From Euonymus europaeus (lineage: Eukaryota > Streptophyta > Magnoliopsida > Celastrales > Celastraceae), in the NCBI GenBank assembly GCA_963580455.1, contig OY756962.1, positions 12,914,001 to 12,978,000 of the forward strand: a stretch of DNA of 64,000 nt. Direction: 5' to 3'. Below the pieces are notes generated by a model. That model did not search any database. It saw only the letters and a program-made list of their open reading frames with translations, and had not been told where the DNA came from. Shown piece after piece: positions 52,750-63,644 of this stretch. A program made the position numbers and the translations under genes. The stretch's first letter is position 1. Every line of letters begins with the position of its first letter.

Positions 52750-55201
52750 TGCCAAAACACCAAATTTTTATCACAAATGGACAAAACCTTTAAAAGCCCC
52801 TCCATAGAGAGAGTTGAGCAACTTCGGACCATCAAAGTTGCTCGGTATACATTTTTTCTTGTTCTTCTATGTCAAATTTTACGAGTATAAGCTTCCAAGA
52901 TTATTTCGATGCCAAAACACCAAATTTTTATCACAAATGGACAAAACCGTTAAAAGCCCCTCCATAGAGAGAGTTGAGCAACTTCGTACCATCAAAGTTG
53001 CTCGGTATACACTTTTTCTTGTTCTTCTATGTCAAATTTTACGAGTATAAGCTTCCAAGATTATTTCGATGCCAAAACACCAACTTTTTATCACAAATAG
53101 ACAAAACCGTTAAAAGCTCCTCCATGGAAAGAGTTGAGCAATTTCGGACCCTCAAAGTTGTCGTGATACACTTTTTGTTGTTGTTCTTTGCAAATATTAT
53201 GAGTATAAGCTTTCTAGATTATTTCGATGCTAAAACACCATCTTTCTATGACAAATGGATAAAACCGTTAAAAGCCCCTCCATAGAGAGAGTTGAGCAAC
53301 TTCGGACCATCAAAGTTGCTCGGTGTACACTTTTTATTGCTCTTCTTTGTCAAATTTTACGAGTATAAGCTTCCAAGATTTTTTCGATTCCAAAACACCA
53401 ACTTTTTATCAAAAATGGACAAAACCGTTAAAAGCTCCTCCATAGAGAGAGTTGAGCAACTTCGGACCAACAAAGTTGCTCGGGATACACTTTTTATTGT
53501 TATTTTATGTCAAATTTTATGAGTATAAGCTTCCAAGATTATTTCGATTCCAAATCACCAACTTTCTATGAGAAATGGACAAAACCGTTAAAAGCTCCTC
53601 AATAGAGAGAGTTGAGCAACTTCGAACCATCAAAGTTGCTCCATGTACACTTTTTATTGTTGTTCTATGTCAAATTTTACGACTATAGGCTTCCTAGATT
53701 TTTTCGATGCTAAAACACCAACTTTTTAACACAAATGGACAAAACCGTTAAAAACCCCTCCATAGAGAGAGTTGAGCAACTTCGGACCATCAAAGTTGCT
53801 TGGTGTACACTTTTTATTGTTATTTTATGTCAAATTTTATGAGTATAAGCTTCCAAGATTATTTCGATTCCAAATCACCAACTTTCTATGAGAAATGGAC
53901 AAAACCATTAAAAGCTCCTCCATAGAGAGAGTTGAGCAACTTCGAACAATCAAAGTTGCTCGATGTACACTTTTAATTGTTGTTCTATGTCAAATTTTAC
54001 GACTATAAGCTTCCTAGATTTTTTCGATGCTAAAACACCAACTTTTTAACACAAATGGACAAAACCGTTAAAAGCTTTTCCATAGAGAGAGTTGAGAACC
54101 TTCGGACCAACAAAGTTGCTCGGGATACACTTTTTATTGTTCTTCTATGCCAAATTTTACGAGTATAAGCTTCCAAGATTATTTCGATGCCAAAACACCA
54201 ACTTTTTATCAAAAATGGACAAAACCGTTAAAAGCTTTTCTATAGAGAGAGTTGAGAACCTTCGGACCAACAAAGTTGCTCGGGATACACTTTTTATTGT
54301 TCTTCTATGCCAAATTTTACGAGTATAAGCTTCCTAGATTATTTCGATGCCAAAAAACGAACTTTTTAAGACAAATGGACAAAACCGTTAAAAGCCCCTC
54401 CATAGAGAGAGTTGTGCAACTTCGGACCATCAAAGTTGCTCGGTGTACACTTTTTATTGTTATTTTATGTCAAATTTTATGAGTATAAGCTTCCAAGATT
54501 ATTTCGATTCCAAATCACCAACTTTCTATGAGAAATGGACAAAACCGTTAAAAGCTCCTCCATAGAGAGAGTTGAGCAACTTCGAACCATCAAAGTTGCT
54601 CGATGTACACTTTTTATTGTTGTTCTATGTCAAATTTTACGACTATAAGCTTCCTAGATTTTTTCGATGCTAAAACACCAACTTTTTAACACAAATGGAC
54701 AAAACCGTTAAAAGCCCCTCCATAGAAAGAGTTGAGCAACTTCGGACCAACAAAGTTGCTCGGGATACACTTTTTATTTTCTTCTATGTCAAATTTTACG
54801 AGTATAAGCTTCCTAGATTATTTCGATGCTAAAACACCATCTTTCCATGGCAAATGGACAAAACTGTTTAAAGCTCCTCCATAGAGAGAGTTGAGCAACT
54901 TCGAACCATCAAAGTTGCTCGATGTACAATTTTTATTGTTCTTCTATGTCAAATTTTACGACTATAAGCTTCCTAGATTATTTCGATGCTAAAACACCAT
55001 CTTTCCATGACAAATGGACAAAACAACTAAAACCTCCTCCATAGAGAGAGTTGAGCAACTTCGGACAATCAAAGTTCTTCGGTGTACACTTTTTATTGTT
55101 CTTCTATGTCAAATTTTATGAGTAGAAGCTTCCAAGATTATTTCGATCCCAAAAACACCAACTTTCTATGACAAATGGACAAAACCGTTAAAAGCTCCTC
55201 C
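52173..55201 (+). repeat. Segment between markers, 3,029 bp (19 monomers)
   Basis: The first part belongs to the 1,750-bp duplicate. The rest is mixed trimer-type monomers. Single-monomer duplications occur at 52,762/52,922 (CACCAAATTTTTATC with ACTTTTTCTTGTTC) and at 54,071/54,231 (AAAGCTTTTC with GAGAACCTTCGG), both at offset 160. Confidence 0.8.
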
Positions 55202-57591
55202 ATAGAGAAACTTCAGACCATCAAAGTTGCTCGGTGTACACTTTTTATTGTTATTCAATGTCAAATTTTATGAGTATAAGCTTCAATGATTATTTCGATT
55301 CCAAATTACCAACTTTCTATGAAAAATAGACAAAACCGTTACAAGCTACTCCATAGAGAGAGTTGAGCAAGTTCGGACCATCAAATTTGCTCGATGTACG
55401 CTTTTTATTGATCTTGTATGTCAAATTTTACGAGTATGACCTTCCAAGATTATTTCGATGCCAAAACGCCAACTTTTTATCACAAATGGACAAAACCGTT
55501 AAAAGCTCCTACATAGAGAGAGTTGAGCAACTTCAGACCAACAAAGTTCCTCGGGATACACTTTTTATTGTTCTTCTTTGTCAAATTTTACGAGTATAAG
55601 CTTCCTAGATTATTTCGATGCTAAAACACCTTCTTTCTATGACAAATGGACAAAACCGTTAAAAGCCTTTCCATAGAGAGAGTTGAGCAACTTCGGACCA
55701 CCAAAGTTGCTCGGTGTACACTTTTTATTGTTCTTCTATGTCAAATTTTATGAGTATAAGCTTCCAAGATTATTTCAATGCCAAAACACCAAATTTTTAT
55801 CACAAATGGACAAAACCGTTAAAAGCCCCTCCATAGAGAGAGTTGAGCAACTTCGGACCATCAAAGTTGCTCGGTATACACTTTTTCTTGTTCTTCTATG
55901 TCAAATTTTACGAGTATAAGCTTCCAAGATTATTTCGATGCCAAAACACCAACTTTTTATCACAAATAGACAAAACCTTTAAAAGCTCCTCCATGGAAAG
56001 AGTTGAGCAATTTCGGACCCTCAAAGTTGTCGTAATACACTTTTTGTTGTTGTTCTTTGCAAATTTTATGAGTATAAGCTTTCTAGATTATTTCGATGCT
56101 AAAACACCATCTTTCTATGACAAATGGATAAAACCGTTAAAAGCCCCTCCATAGAGAGAGTTGAGCAACTTCGGACCATCAAAGTTGCTCGGTGTACACT
56201 TTTTATTGCTCTTCTTTGTCAAATTTTACGAGTATAAGCTTCCAAGATTATTTCAATGCCAAAACACCAACTTTTTATCAAAAATGGACAAAACCGTTAA
56301 AAGCTCCTCCATAGAGAGAGTTGAGCAACTTCGGACCAACAAAGTTGCTCGGGATACACTTTTTATTGTTATTTTATGTCAAATTTTATGAGTATAAGCT
56401 TCCAAGATTATATCGATTCCAAATCACCAACTTTCTATGAGAAATGGACAAAACCGTTAAAAGCTCCTCCATAGAGAGAGTTGAGCAACTTCGAACCATC
56501 AAAGTTGCTCCATGTACACTTTTTATTGTTGTTCTATGTCAAATTTTACGACTATAGGCTTCCTAGATTTTTTCGATGCTAAAACACCAACTTTTTAACA
56601 CAAATGGACGAAACCGTTAATAGCCCCTCCATAGAGAGAGTTGAGCAACTTCGGACCATCAAAGTTGCTCGGTGTACACTTTTTATTGTTATTTTATGTC
56701 AAATTTTATGAGTATAAGCTTCCAAGATTATTTCGATTCCAAATCACCAACTTTCTATGAGAAATGGACAAAACCGTTAAAAGCTCCTCCATAGAGAGAG
56801 TTGAGCAACTTCGAACCATCAAAGTTGCTCGATGTACACTTTTTATTGTTGTTCTATGTCAAATTTTACGACTATAAGCTTCCTAGATTTTTTCGATGCT
56901 AAAACACCAACTTTTTAACACAAATGGACAAAACCGTTAAAAGCCCCTCCATAGAGAGAGTTGAGCAACTTCGGACCAACAAAGTTGCTCGGGATACACT
57001 TTTTATTGCTCTTCTAAGTCAAATTTTACGAGTATAAGCTTCCAAGATTATTTCGATGCCAAAACACCAGCTTTTTATCACAAATAGACAAAACCGTTAA
57101 AAGCTCCTCCATGGAAAGAGTTGAGCAATTTCGGACCCTCAAAGTTGCTCGATGTACACTTTTTATTGTTGTTCTATGTCAAATTTTACGACTATAAGCT
57201 TCCTAGATTTTTTCGATGCTAAAACACCAACTTTTTAACACAAATGGACAAAACCGTTAAAAGCCCCTCCATAGAGAGAGTTGAGCAACTTCGGACCAAC
57301 AAAGTTGCTCGGGATACACTTTTTATTGCTCTTCTAAGTCAAATTTTACGAGTATAAGCTTCCAAGATTATTTCGATGCCAAAACACCAACTTTTTATCA
57401 CAAATAGACAAAACCGTAAAAAGCCCCTCCATAGAGAGAGTTGAGCAACTTCGGACCATCAAAGTTGTTCGGTGTACACTTTTTATTGTTTTTCTATGTC
57501 AAATTTTATGAGTATAAGCTTCGAAGATTATTTCGATCCCAAAAACACCTACTTTCTATGACAAATGGACAAAACCGTTAAAAGCTCCTCC
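55202..57591 (+). repeat. Segment between markers, 2,390 bp (15 monomers)
   Basis: Marker monomers lie at 55,202 and 57,592. It contains the GTTGTCGTAATAC/TTTGCAAATTTT monomer (56,026-56,063) and several trimer-type monomers, and ends in a 320-bp dimer duplication. Within it, 55,683-55,840 continues the offset-8,443 similarity to 47,240. Confidence 0.8.
56826..57417 (+). repeat. 320-bp dimer duplication with a chimeric monomer
   Basis: CTTCTAAGTCAAATTTT recurs at 57,011 and 57,331 (offset 320). The junction monomer near 57,130-57,150 begins as the CCATGGAAAGAG...GGACCCTCAAAG type and continues as GTTGCTCGATGTAC, a join not seen elsewhere, so the exchange point can be placed inside it. Confidence 0.8.
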
Positions 57592-58860
57592 ATAGAGAAA
57601 CTTCAGACAATCAAAGTTGCTCGGTGTACACTTTTTATTGTCATTCAATGTCAAATTTTATAAGTATAAGCTTCAATGATTATTTCAATTCCAAATTACC
57701 AACTTTCTATGAAAAATAGACAAAACCGTTACAAGCTACTCCATAGAGAGAGTTGAGCAAGTTCGGACCATCAAATTTGCTCGATGTACGCTTTTTATTG
57801 ATCTTCTATGTCAAATTCTACGAGTATGACCTTCCAAGATTATTTCGATGCCAAAACGCCAACTTTTTATCACAAATGGACAAAACCGTTAAAAGCTCAT
57901 ACATAGAGAGAGTTGAGCAACTTCAGACCAACAAAGTTCCTCGGGATACACTTTTTATTGTTCTTCTTTGTCAAATTTTACGAGTATAAGCTTCCTAGAT
58001 TATTTCGATGCTAAAACACCATCTTTCTATGACAAATGGACAAAACCGTTAAAACCTTTCCATAGAGAGAGTTGAGCAACTTCGGACCATCAAAGTTGCT
58101 CGGTGTACACTTTTTGTTGTTGTTCTTTGCAAATTTTATGAGTATAAGCTTTCTAGATTATTTCGATGCTAAAACACCATCTTTCTATGACAAATGGATA
58201 AAACCGTTAAAAGCCCCTCCATAGAGAGAGTTGAGCAACTTCGGACCATCAAAGTTGCTCGGTGTACACTTTTTATTGCTCTTCTTTGTCAAATTTTACG
58301 AGTATAAGCTTCATAGATTATTTCGATGCCAAAACACCAACTTTTTATCAAAAATGGACAAAACCGTTAAAAGCTCCTCCATAGAGAGAGTTGAGCAATT
58401 TCGGACCCTCAAAGTTGCTCGGGATACACTTTATATTGTTATTTTATGTCAAATTTTATGAGTATAAGCTTCCAAGATTATTTCGATTCCAAATCACCAA
58501 CTTTCTATGAGAAATGGACAAAACCGTTAAAAGCTCCTCCATAGAGAGAGTTGAGCAACTTCGAACCATCAAAGTTGCTCCATGTACACTTTTTATTGTT
58601 GTTCTATGTCAAATTTTATGACTATAGGCTTCCAAGATTATTTCGATTCCAAATCATCAACTTTCTATGAGAAATGGACAAAACCGTTAAAAGCTCCTCC
58701 ATAGAGAGAGTTGAGCAACTTCGAACCATCAAAGTTGCTCGATGTACACTTTTTATTGTTGTTCTATGTCAAATTTTACGACTATAAGCTTCCTAGATTT
58801 TTTCGATGCTAAAGCACAAACTTTTTAACACAAATGGACAAAACCGTTAAAAGCCCCTCC
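57592..58860 (+). repeat. Transition segment after the last marker monomer
   Basis: It contains the last 9-bp-deletion monomer (57,592), the last GATGTACGC...TTGATC monomer (57,785) and the last TTTGCAAATTTT monomer (about 58,125). A short trimer-like stretch follows, with mixed junctions (GGACCCTCAAAGTTGCTCGGG near 58,403; TTTTATGACTATAGG near 58,614). Beyond it the right-hand HOR takes over. Confidence 0.7.
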
Positions 58861-60075
58861 ATAGAGAGAGTTGAGCAACTTCGGACCATCAAAGTTGCTC
58901 GATGTACACTTTTTATTGTTCTTCTATGTCAAATTTTACGAGTATAAGCTTCCAAGATTATTTTGATGCCAAAAAACCAACTTTTTATCAAAAATGGACA
59001 AAACCGTTAAAAGCTCCTCTGTAGAGAGAGTTGAGCAATTTCGGACCATCAAAGTTGCTCGGTGTACACTTTTTATTGTTCTTCTATGTTAAATTTTAAG
59101 AGTATAAGCTTCCTAGATTATTTCGATGCCAAAAAACGAACTTTTTACGACAAATGGACAAAACTGTTAAAAGCCCCTCCATAGAGAGAGTTGAGCAACT
59201 TCGGACCATCAAAGTTGCTCGGGATACACTTTTTATTGTTCTTCTATTTCAAATTTTACGAGTATAAGCTTCCTAGATTATTTCGATGCTAAAACACCAT
59301 CTTTCTATGACAAATGGACAAAACCGTTAAAAGCCCTTCCATAGAGAGAGTTGAGGAACTTCGGACCAACAAAGTTGCTCGGTGTACACTTTTTATGGTT
59401 ATTCTATGTCAAATTTTATGAGTATAAGCTTCCAAGATTATTTCGATGCCAAAACACCAACTTTTTATCAAAAATGGACAAAACCGTTAAAAGCTCCTTT
59501 ATAGAGAGAGTTGAGCAATTTCGGACGAACAAAGTTGTCGGGATACACTTTTTATTGTTCTTTTTTGTCAAATTTTACGAGTATAAGCTTCCTAGATTAT
59601 TTCGATGCTAAAACACCATCTTTCTATGACAAATGGACAAAACCGTTAAAAGCCCCTCCATAGAGAGAGTTGAGCAACTTCGGTCAATCAAAGTTGCTGG
59701 TTGTACACTTTTTATTGTTATTCTATGTCAAATTTTATGAGTATAAGATTCCAAGATTATTTCTATTCCAAATCGCCAACTTTCTATGAGAAATGGACAA
59801 AACCGTTAAAAGCTCCTCGTAGAGAGAGTTGAGCAACTTCGAACTATCAAAGTTGCTCGATGTACACTTTTTATTGTTCTTCTATGTTAAATTTTATGAG
59901 TATAAGCTTCCTAGATTATTTCGATGCCAAAAAACGAACTTTTTTATGACAAATGGATAAAACCGTTAAAAGCTCCTCTATAGAGAGAGTGGAGCAACTT
60001 CGAACCATCAAAGTTGCTCGGTGTTCATTTTTTATTGTTTTTCTATGTCAAATTTTACGAGTATAAGCTTCCAAG

Positions 60076-60095
60076 ATTATTTCGAACTTTTTTAT
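60076..60095 (+). repeat. Monomer with net 12-bp deletion (unit C1)
   Basis: ATTATTTCGA runs directly into ACTTTTTTATCAC here, whereas unit C2 (62,460-62,500) has TGCCAAAACACCA between them and one T fewer. This reads as a 13-bp loss plus a 1-bp T gain, and it converts the unit period from 2,398 to 2,386. Confidence 0.88.
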
Positions 60096-60459
60096 CACAA
60101 ATGGACAAAACCGTTAAAAGCTCCTCCATAGAGAGAGTTGAGCAACTTCGGACCAACAAAGTTGCTCGAGATACACTTTTAATTGTTCTTCTATGTCAAA
60201 TTTTACAAGTATATGCTTCCCAGATTATTTCGATGCCAAAAAATTAACTTCTTACGACAAATGGACAAAACCGTTAAAAGCCCCTCCATAGAGAGAGATG
60301 AGCATTTTTGGACCATCAAAGTTGCTCGGTGTACACCTTTTATTGTTATTCTATGTAAAATTTTATGAGTATAAGCTTCCAAGATTATTTCGATTCCAAT
60401 TCACCAACTTTCTATGAGAAATCGACAAAACTGTTAAAAGTTCCTCCATAGAGAGAGTT

Positions 60460-60487
60460 GATCAACTTCGATGGTTCGAAGTTGCTC
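60460..60487. other. Loop-inverted dyad, copy 1
   Basis: The monomer loop normally reads CGAACCATCA on this strand. Here it reads CGATGGTTCG, which is the reverse complement apart from its first base, while the flanking arms keep their orientation. The left arm has GATCAACTT (G to T at its third base), so the potential 12-bp stem has one mismatch. The same inverted loop occurs in unit C2, 2,398 bp downstream. Confidence 0.85.
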
Positions 60488-61246
60488 GATGTACACTTTT
60501 TATTGTTCTTCTATGTCAAATTTTACGAGTATAAGCTTCCAAGATTATTTCGATGCCAAAACACCAACTTTTTATCACAAATGGACAAAATCGTTAAAAG
60601 CCCCTCCATAGAGAGAGTTGAGCAACTTCGGACCAACAAAGTTGCTCGGGATACACTTTTTATTGTTCTTCTATGTCAAATTTTACGAGTATAAGCTTCC
60701 TAGATTATTTCGATGCTAAAACACCATCTTTCCTTGACAAATGGACAAAACTGTTAAAAGCTCCTCCATAGAGAGAGTTGAGCAACTTCGGACCAACAAA
60801 GTTGCTCGGGATACAGTTTTTATTGCTCTTCTTTGTCAAATTTTACCAGTATAAGCTTCCTAGATTTTTCGAAGCTAAAACACCATCTTTCTATGACAAA
60901 AGGACAAAACCGTTAAAAGCCCCTCCATAGAGAGAGTTGGGCAACTTCGGACCATCAAAGTTGCTCGGTGTAAACTTTTTTTTGTTCTTCTATGTCAAAT
61001 TTTACGAGTATAAGCTTCCATGATTATTTCGATGCCAAAACACCAACTTTTTATCACAAATGGACAAAACCGTTAAAAGCTCCTACATAGAGAGAGTTGA
61101 GCAACTTCGGACCAACAAAGTTTCTCGGGATATACTTTTTATTGTTCTTCTATGTTAAATTTTAAGAGTATAAGCTTCCTAGATTATTTCGATGCCAAAA
61201 AACGAACTTTTTAACAAAAATGGACAAAACCGTTAAAAGCCCCTCC

Positions 61247-63644
61247 ATAGAGAGAGTTGAGCAACTTCGGACCATCAAAGTTGCTCGATGTACACTTTTT
61301 ATTGTTCTTCTATGTCAAATTTTACGAGTATAAGCTTCCAAGATTATTTCGATGCCAAAAAACCAACTTTTTATCAAAAATGGACAAAACTGTTAAAAGC
61401 TCCTCTGTAGAGAGATTTGAGCAATTTCGGACCATCAAAGTTTCTCGGTGTACACTTTTTATTGTTCTTCTATGTTAAATTTTAAGAGTATAAGCTTCCT
61501 AGATTATTTCGATGCCAAAAAACGAACTTTTTACGACAAATGGACAAAACTGTTAAAAGCCCCTCCATAGAGAGAGTTGAGCAACTTCGGACCATCAAAG
61601 TTGCTCGGGATACACTTTTTATTGTTCTTCTATGTCAAATTTTACGAGTATAAGCTTCCTAGATTATTTCGATGCTAAAACACCATCTTTCTATGACAAA
61701 TGGACAAAACCGTTAAAAGCCCTTCCATAGAGAGAGTTGAGGAACTTCGGACCAACAAAGTTGCTCGGTGTACACTTTTTATGGTTATTCTATGTCAAAT
61801 TTTATGAGTATAAGCTTCCAAGATTATTTCGATGCCAAAACACCAACTTTTTATCAAAAATGGACAAAACCGTTAAAAGCTCCTTTATAGAGAGAGTTGA
61901 GCAATTTCGGACGAACAAAGTTGTCGAGATACACTTTTTATTGTTCTTTTTTGTCAAATTTTACGAGTATAAGCTTCCTAGATTATTTCGATGCTAAAAC
62001 ACCATCTTTCTATGACAAATGGACAAAACCGTTAAAAGCCCCTCCATAGAGAGAGTTGAGCAACTTCGGTCAATCAAAGTTGCTGGTTGTACACTTTTTA
62101 TTGTTATTCTATGTCAAATTTTATGAGTATAAGATTCCAAGATTATTTCTATTCCAAATCGCCAACTTTCTATGAGAAATGGACAAAACCGTTAAAAGCT
62201 CCTCGTAGAGAGAGTTGAGCAACTTCGAACTATCAAAGTTGCTCGATGTACACTTTTTATTGTTCCTCTATGTTAAATTTTATGAGTATAAGCTTCCTAG
62301 ATTATTTCGATGCCAAAAAACGAACTTTTTTACGACAAATGGATAAAACCGTTAAAAGCTCCTCTATAGAGAGAGTGGAGCAACTTCGAACCATCAAAGT
62401 TGCTCGGTGTTCATTTTTTATTGTTTTTCTATGTCAAATTTTACGAGTATAAGCTTCCAAGATTATTTCGATGCCAAAACACCAACTTTTTATCACAAAT
62501 GGACAAAACCGTTAAAAGCTCCTCCATAGAGAGAGTTGAGCAACTTCGGACCAACAAAGTTGCTCGGGATACACTTTTAATTGTTCTTCAATGTCAAATT
62601 TTACAAGTATAAGCTTCCCAGATTATTTCGATGCCAAAAAATTAACTTCTTTCGACAAATGGACAAAACCGTTAAAAGCCCCTCCATAGAGAGAGATGAG
62701 CATTTTCGGACCATCAAAGTTGCTCGGCGTACACCTTTTATTGTTATTCTATGTAAAATTTTATGAGTATAAGCTTCCAAGATTATTTGGATTCCAATTC
62801 ACCAACTTTCTATGAGAAATGGACAAAACTGTTAAAAGTTCCTCCGTAGAGAGAGTTGAGCAACTTCGATGGTTCGAAGTTGCTCGATGTACACTTTTTA
62901 TTGTTCTTCTATGTCAAATTTTACGAGTATAAGCTTCCAAGATTATTTCGATGCCAAAACACCAACTTTTTATCACAAATGGACAAAATCGTTAAAAGCC
63001 CCTCCATAGAGAGAGTTGAGCAACTTCGGACCAACAAAGTTGCTCGGGATACACTTTTTATTGTTCTTCTATGTCAAATTCTACGAGTATAAGCTTCCTA
63101 GATTATTTCGATGCTAAAACACCATCTTTCCTTGACAAATGGACAAAACCGTTAAAAGCTCCTCCATAGAGAGAGTTGAGCAACTTCGGACCAACAAAGT
63201 TGCTCGGGATACAGTTTTTATTGCTCTTCTTTGTCAAATTTTACCAGTATAAGCTTCCTAGATTTTTCGATGCTAAAACACCATCTTTCTATGACAAAAG
63301 GACAAAACCGTTAAAAGCCCCTCAATAGAGAGAGTTGGGCAACTTCGGACCATCAAAGTTGCTCGGTGTAAACTTTTTTTTGTTCTTCTATGTCAAATTT
63401 TACGAGTATAAGCTTTCATGATTATTTCGATGCCAAAACACCAACTTTTTATCACAAATGGACAAAACCGTTAAAAGCTCCTACATAAAGAGAGTTGAGC
63501 AACTTCGGACCAACAAAGTTCCTCGGGATACACTTTTTATTGTTCTTCTATGTTAAATTTTAAGAGTATAAGCTTCCTAGATTATTTCGATGCCAAAAAA
63601 CGAACTTTTTAACACAAATTGACAAAACCGTTAAAAGCCCCTCC
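61247..63644 (+). repeat. Right-hand HOR unit C2, 2,398 bp (15 monomers)
   Basis: This is the complete copy of the right-hand HOR, with the landmarks of C1 at +2,386 (TTTTTATGGTTATTC 61,776; GACGAACAAAGTTGTCGAG 61,910) and then +2,398 (GAGATGAGC 62,693; TTTTACCAGTATAAG 63,238). 15 x 160 = 2,400, with small indels such as GTTGTCG (-1), CTCCTCGTAG (-1), TTTTTTACGAC (+1) and TAGATTTTTCG (-1) visible. Confidence 0.92.
62858..62885. other. Loop-inverted dyad, copy 2: perfect 12-bp stem, 4-nt loop
   Basis: GAGCAACTTCGA (62,858-62,869) and TCGAAGTTGCTC (62,874-62,885) are perfect reverse complements separated by TGGT. The normal monomer has 9-bp arms and a 10-nt loop. The change corresponds to reversing the loop between unchanged arms plus one T-to-C substitution. 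Confidence 0.88.

Larger units (their letters stand above)
58861..61246 (+). repeat. Right-hand HOR unit C1, 2,386 bp (15 monomers)
   Basis: It aligns with the next unit at offset 2,386 up to about 60,085 and at 2,398 beyond. Landmarks: CTCTGTAGAG (59,016), TTTTTATGGTTATTC (59,390), GACGAACAAAGTTGTCGGG (59,524), GTCAATCAAAGTTGCTGGTTG (59,683), GAGATGAGC (60,295), the loop-inverted dyad (60,460) and TTTTACCAGTATAAG (60,840). The 12-bp difference is a net deletion at 60,085/60,086. Confidence 0.92.
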
